The notes beneath the pieces are model-generated. The model was not told the origin of the DNA and did not search any database. It was given only the letters and a program-made list of their open reading frames with translations. Source: Herminiimonas sp. (lineage in GTDB: Bacteria; Pseudomonadota; Gammaproteobacteria; Burkholderiales; Burkholderiaceae_D). Taken from it: a stretch of DNA of 64,000 nt. Of the stretch, positions 62,801-64,000 are shown one piece after another (position 1 is the stretch's first letter; the number at the start of each line of letters is the position of its first letter). The stretch covers positions 18,625 through 82,624 of the forward strand of contig DAIDBD010000107.1 of assembly GCA_027310305.1 (NCBI GenBank). The letters are read 5' to 3'. The translations under genes were made by a program, and so were the position numbers.

Positions 62801-63931
62801 ATGAAACTTCAAAAAACGCTGCTCGTAATATTCGCGGTATTTGCTTCAATAATCTGTAGAGCAGAAACCGGTGTGACCAATACAACCATCGTCTTGGGGC
62901 AGTCTGCCGCTCTTAGCGGCCCGGCCCAGGAATTAGGCAAAGGAATGCATGATGGTGCCCAGGCATATTTCGATCATGTCAATGCAGGAGGCGGCATCTT
63001 CGGAAGAAAAATAATTCTCAAAACATTGGATGATGGATATGAAGCCGAACGAGCAGCAGCGAATACGAAACAATTGATAGAGCAGGAAGGCGCATTCGCA
63101 CTATTCGGTTATGTCGGCACACCTACCTCGAAAGCCTCTCTTCCCGCCATCACCAAAGCACAGATTCCATTCTTCGCGCCTTTCACCGGCGCGGAGGTGC
63201 TGCGCAGCCCTGCTAACCGCAATATCTTCCACATTCGCGCCAGCTACTTTCAGGAAACTGAAAAAATCATTGAACACATCACTACGCTTTCCATAAAACG
63301 AGTAGCCGTCTTCTATCAAGATGACGCTTATGGCAAGGCGGGGCTGGAGGGCGTAACGCGCGCGCTGAAGAAGCGCAATATTGATGTTATAGGACTCGGT
63401 ACCGTCGAGCGTAACAGCACGGACGTCGCTGCGGCAGTTCAAAAAATCAAACAAAGCGAGCCGCAAGCTGTCGTCATGATTTCGACCTACAAGTCTTGTG
63501 CGGCATTCATCAAGGCAATGCTCGCAGAGGGAAAACATCCGCTGTTCTGGAATATTTCGTTTGTCGGCAGCCGGGCGCTTGCAAGCGAATTGGGTAACGA
63601 TGCAACCGGCGTTAATATTTCTCAGGTCATGCCTGCCCCGTGGGACGATGTGAATCCTGTTGTCAAGGAATACCGGAAGCTATATCTCCGGAATGGGGAG
63701 CGGGAATGGGACTACGTCAGCATGGAAGGCTTTATCGCCGCCAAAGTATTTGTCGAAGCGTTGAAGCGGGCAGGCAAAGACCTGACAAGAGATAAACTGG
63801 TGACGTCGCTGGAGTCATTGACCGCATATGATACCGGCGGATTCGTGGTTAGATTTGGTCCGGGTCACCACAATGGTTCTGATTTTGTCGATCTAACGAT
63901 GATCTCCAAGCATGGAAAATTTCTGCGTTGA
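62801..63931 (+). CDS. ABC transporter periplasmic binding protein, branched-chain amino acid (LivK) family
   Basis: This binding protein has 376 residues from ATG 62801, chosen because GGGAGGCAAC precedes it and a signal peptide follows (MKLQKTLLVIFAVFASIICRAETG). The ORF track reads in frame from 62195 with no stop, but that part overlaps the HDOD gene and has no family similarity. The mature part has IVLGQSAALSGPAQELGKGMHDGAQAYFDHVNAGGGIFGRKIILKTLDDGYE, typical of Peripla_BP_6. No permease or ATPase lies nearby. It differs from the protein at 6-1163, so the two are not recent duplicates. Confidence 0.92.
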   Translation: MKLQKTLLVIFAVFASIICRAETGVTNTTIVLGQSAALSGPAQELGKGMHDGAQAYFDHVNAGGGIFGRKIILKTLDDGYEAERAAANTKQLIEQEGAFALFGYVGTPTSKASLPAITKAQIPFFAPFTGAEVLRSPANRNIFHIRASYFQETEKIIEHITTLSIKRVAVFYQDDAYGKAGLEGVTRALKKRNIDVIGLGTVERNSTDVAAAVQKIKQSEPQAVVMISTYKSCAAFIKAMLAEGKHPLFWNISFVGSRALASELGNDATGVNISQVMPAPWDDVNPVVKEYRKLYLRNGEREWDYVSMEGFIAAKVFVEALKRAGKDLTRDKLVTSLESLTAYDTGGFVVRFGPGHHNGSDFVDLTMISKHGKFLR

Positions 63932-64000
63932 TCGCGGCAGTAAATATCCTCCGGCAAAGCCCTGATCATTACCCACAAGTTATTCGTTGCTTCGCATGAT

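Overview
The window looks like chromosomal DNA of a motile betaproteobacterium of the order Burkholderiales, most likely Oxalobacteraceae-like (Herminiimonas/Herbaspirillum type). This is inferred from gene content and protein style: a fliC-flaG-fliD-fliS-fliT cluster followed by a FliK-like gene and an FlhB C-terminal paralogue, a YcgR flagellar brake, a complete malonate decarboxylase operon, and czcICBA and copAB metal-resistance clusters. No 16S or other taxonomic marker is present, so the placement is an inference. Coding density is high, and I saw no rRNA, tRNA, CRISPR array, prophage or intact insertion sequence.

Layout. 0-2 kb: an orphan branched-chain amino-acid-type ABC binding protein and a cold-shock protein, both on the minus strand. 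2.3-5.5 kb: a large membrane PAS-GAF-GGDEF-EAL protein. 5.5-8.7 kb (minus): an MCP-cheR-cheD operon whose receptor appears to carry its sensor at the C-terminus. 9-11.2 kb: a PAS histidine kinase and NarL-type regulator pair. 11.4-18.6 kb: a sigma-28-type promoter, then fliC, flaG, fliD, fliS, fliT, a fliK-like gene, an flhB-like gene and ycgR. 18.6-25 kb: a MITE-like repeat; a membrane-anchored flavin reductase divergent from a TetR regulator; dodecin; a decayed tannase gene; and a phosphoesterase/lipid kinase/PAP2 cluster. 25-35.1 kb: a GntR regulator divergent from a TRAP transporter and mdcA-C-D-E-G-B-H for malonate uptake and decarboxylation. 35.3-42 kb (minus): czcI-czcC-czcB-czcA cation efflux, next to a decayed IS256-family end. 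42.5-45.7 kb: a cytochrome b / sulfite-oxidase-like molybdoenzyme pair and a Baeyer-Villiger-type monooxygenase. 45.7-52.7 kb: fliE (minus) divergent from fliF-G-H-I-J-K. 52.8-57.2 kb (minus): two copper-linked units, copA-copB and cusF-like/cytochrome b561/DUF6328, each preceded by the same copper-box module. 57.6-58.8 kb: a DUF5666 lipoprotein with three 25-bp-phased palindromes upstream. 59.3-64 kb: a GGDEF-EAL protein, an HDOD protein and a second orphan ABC binding protein.

How the genes work together. The main theme is motility and its control: flagellar filament, cap, chaperones, MS ring, switch, export ATPase and hook-length genes, plus c-di-GMP enzymes, a PilZ brake and a receptor with its own methyltransferase and deamidase. 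The two flagellar blocks are separated by metabolic and metal-resistance genes. The malonate locus is self-contained: regulator, importer, four decarboxylase subunits, cofactor synthesis and attachment enzymes, and the priming malonyltransferase.

I found no clearly new multi-gene system. The most interesting observations are the triple phased palindrome before the DUF5666 gene, the duplicated copper-box module, the MCP with a C-terminal sensor in its own cheR/cheD operon, and several small repeat or MITE relics.
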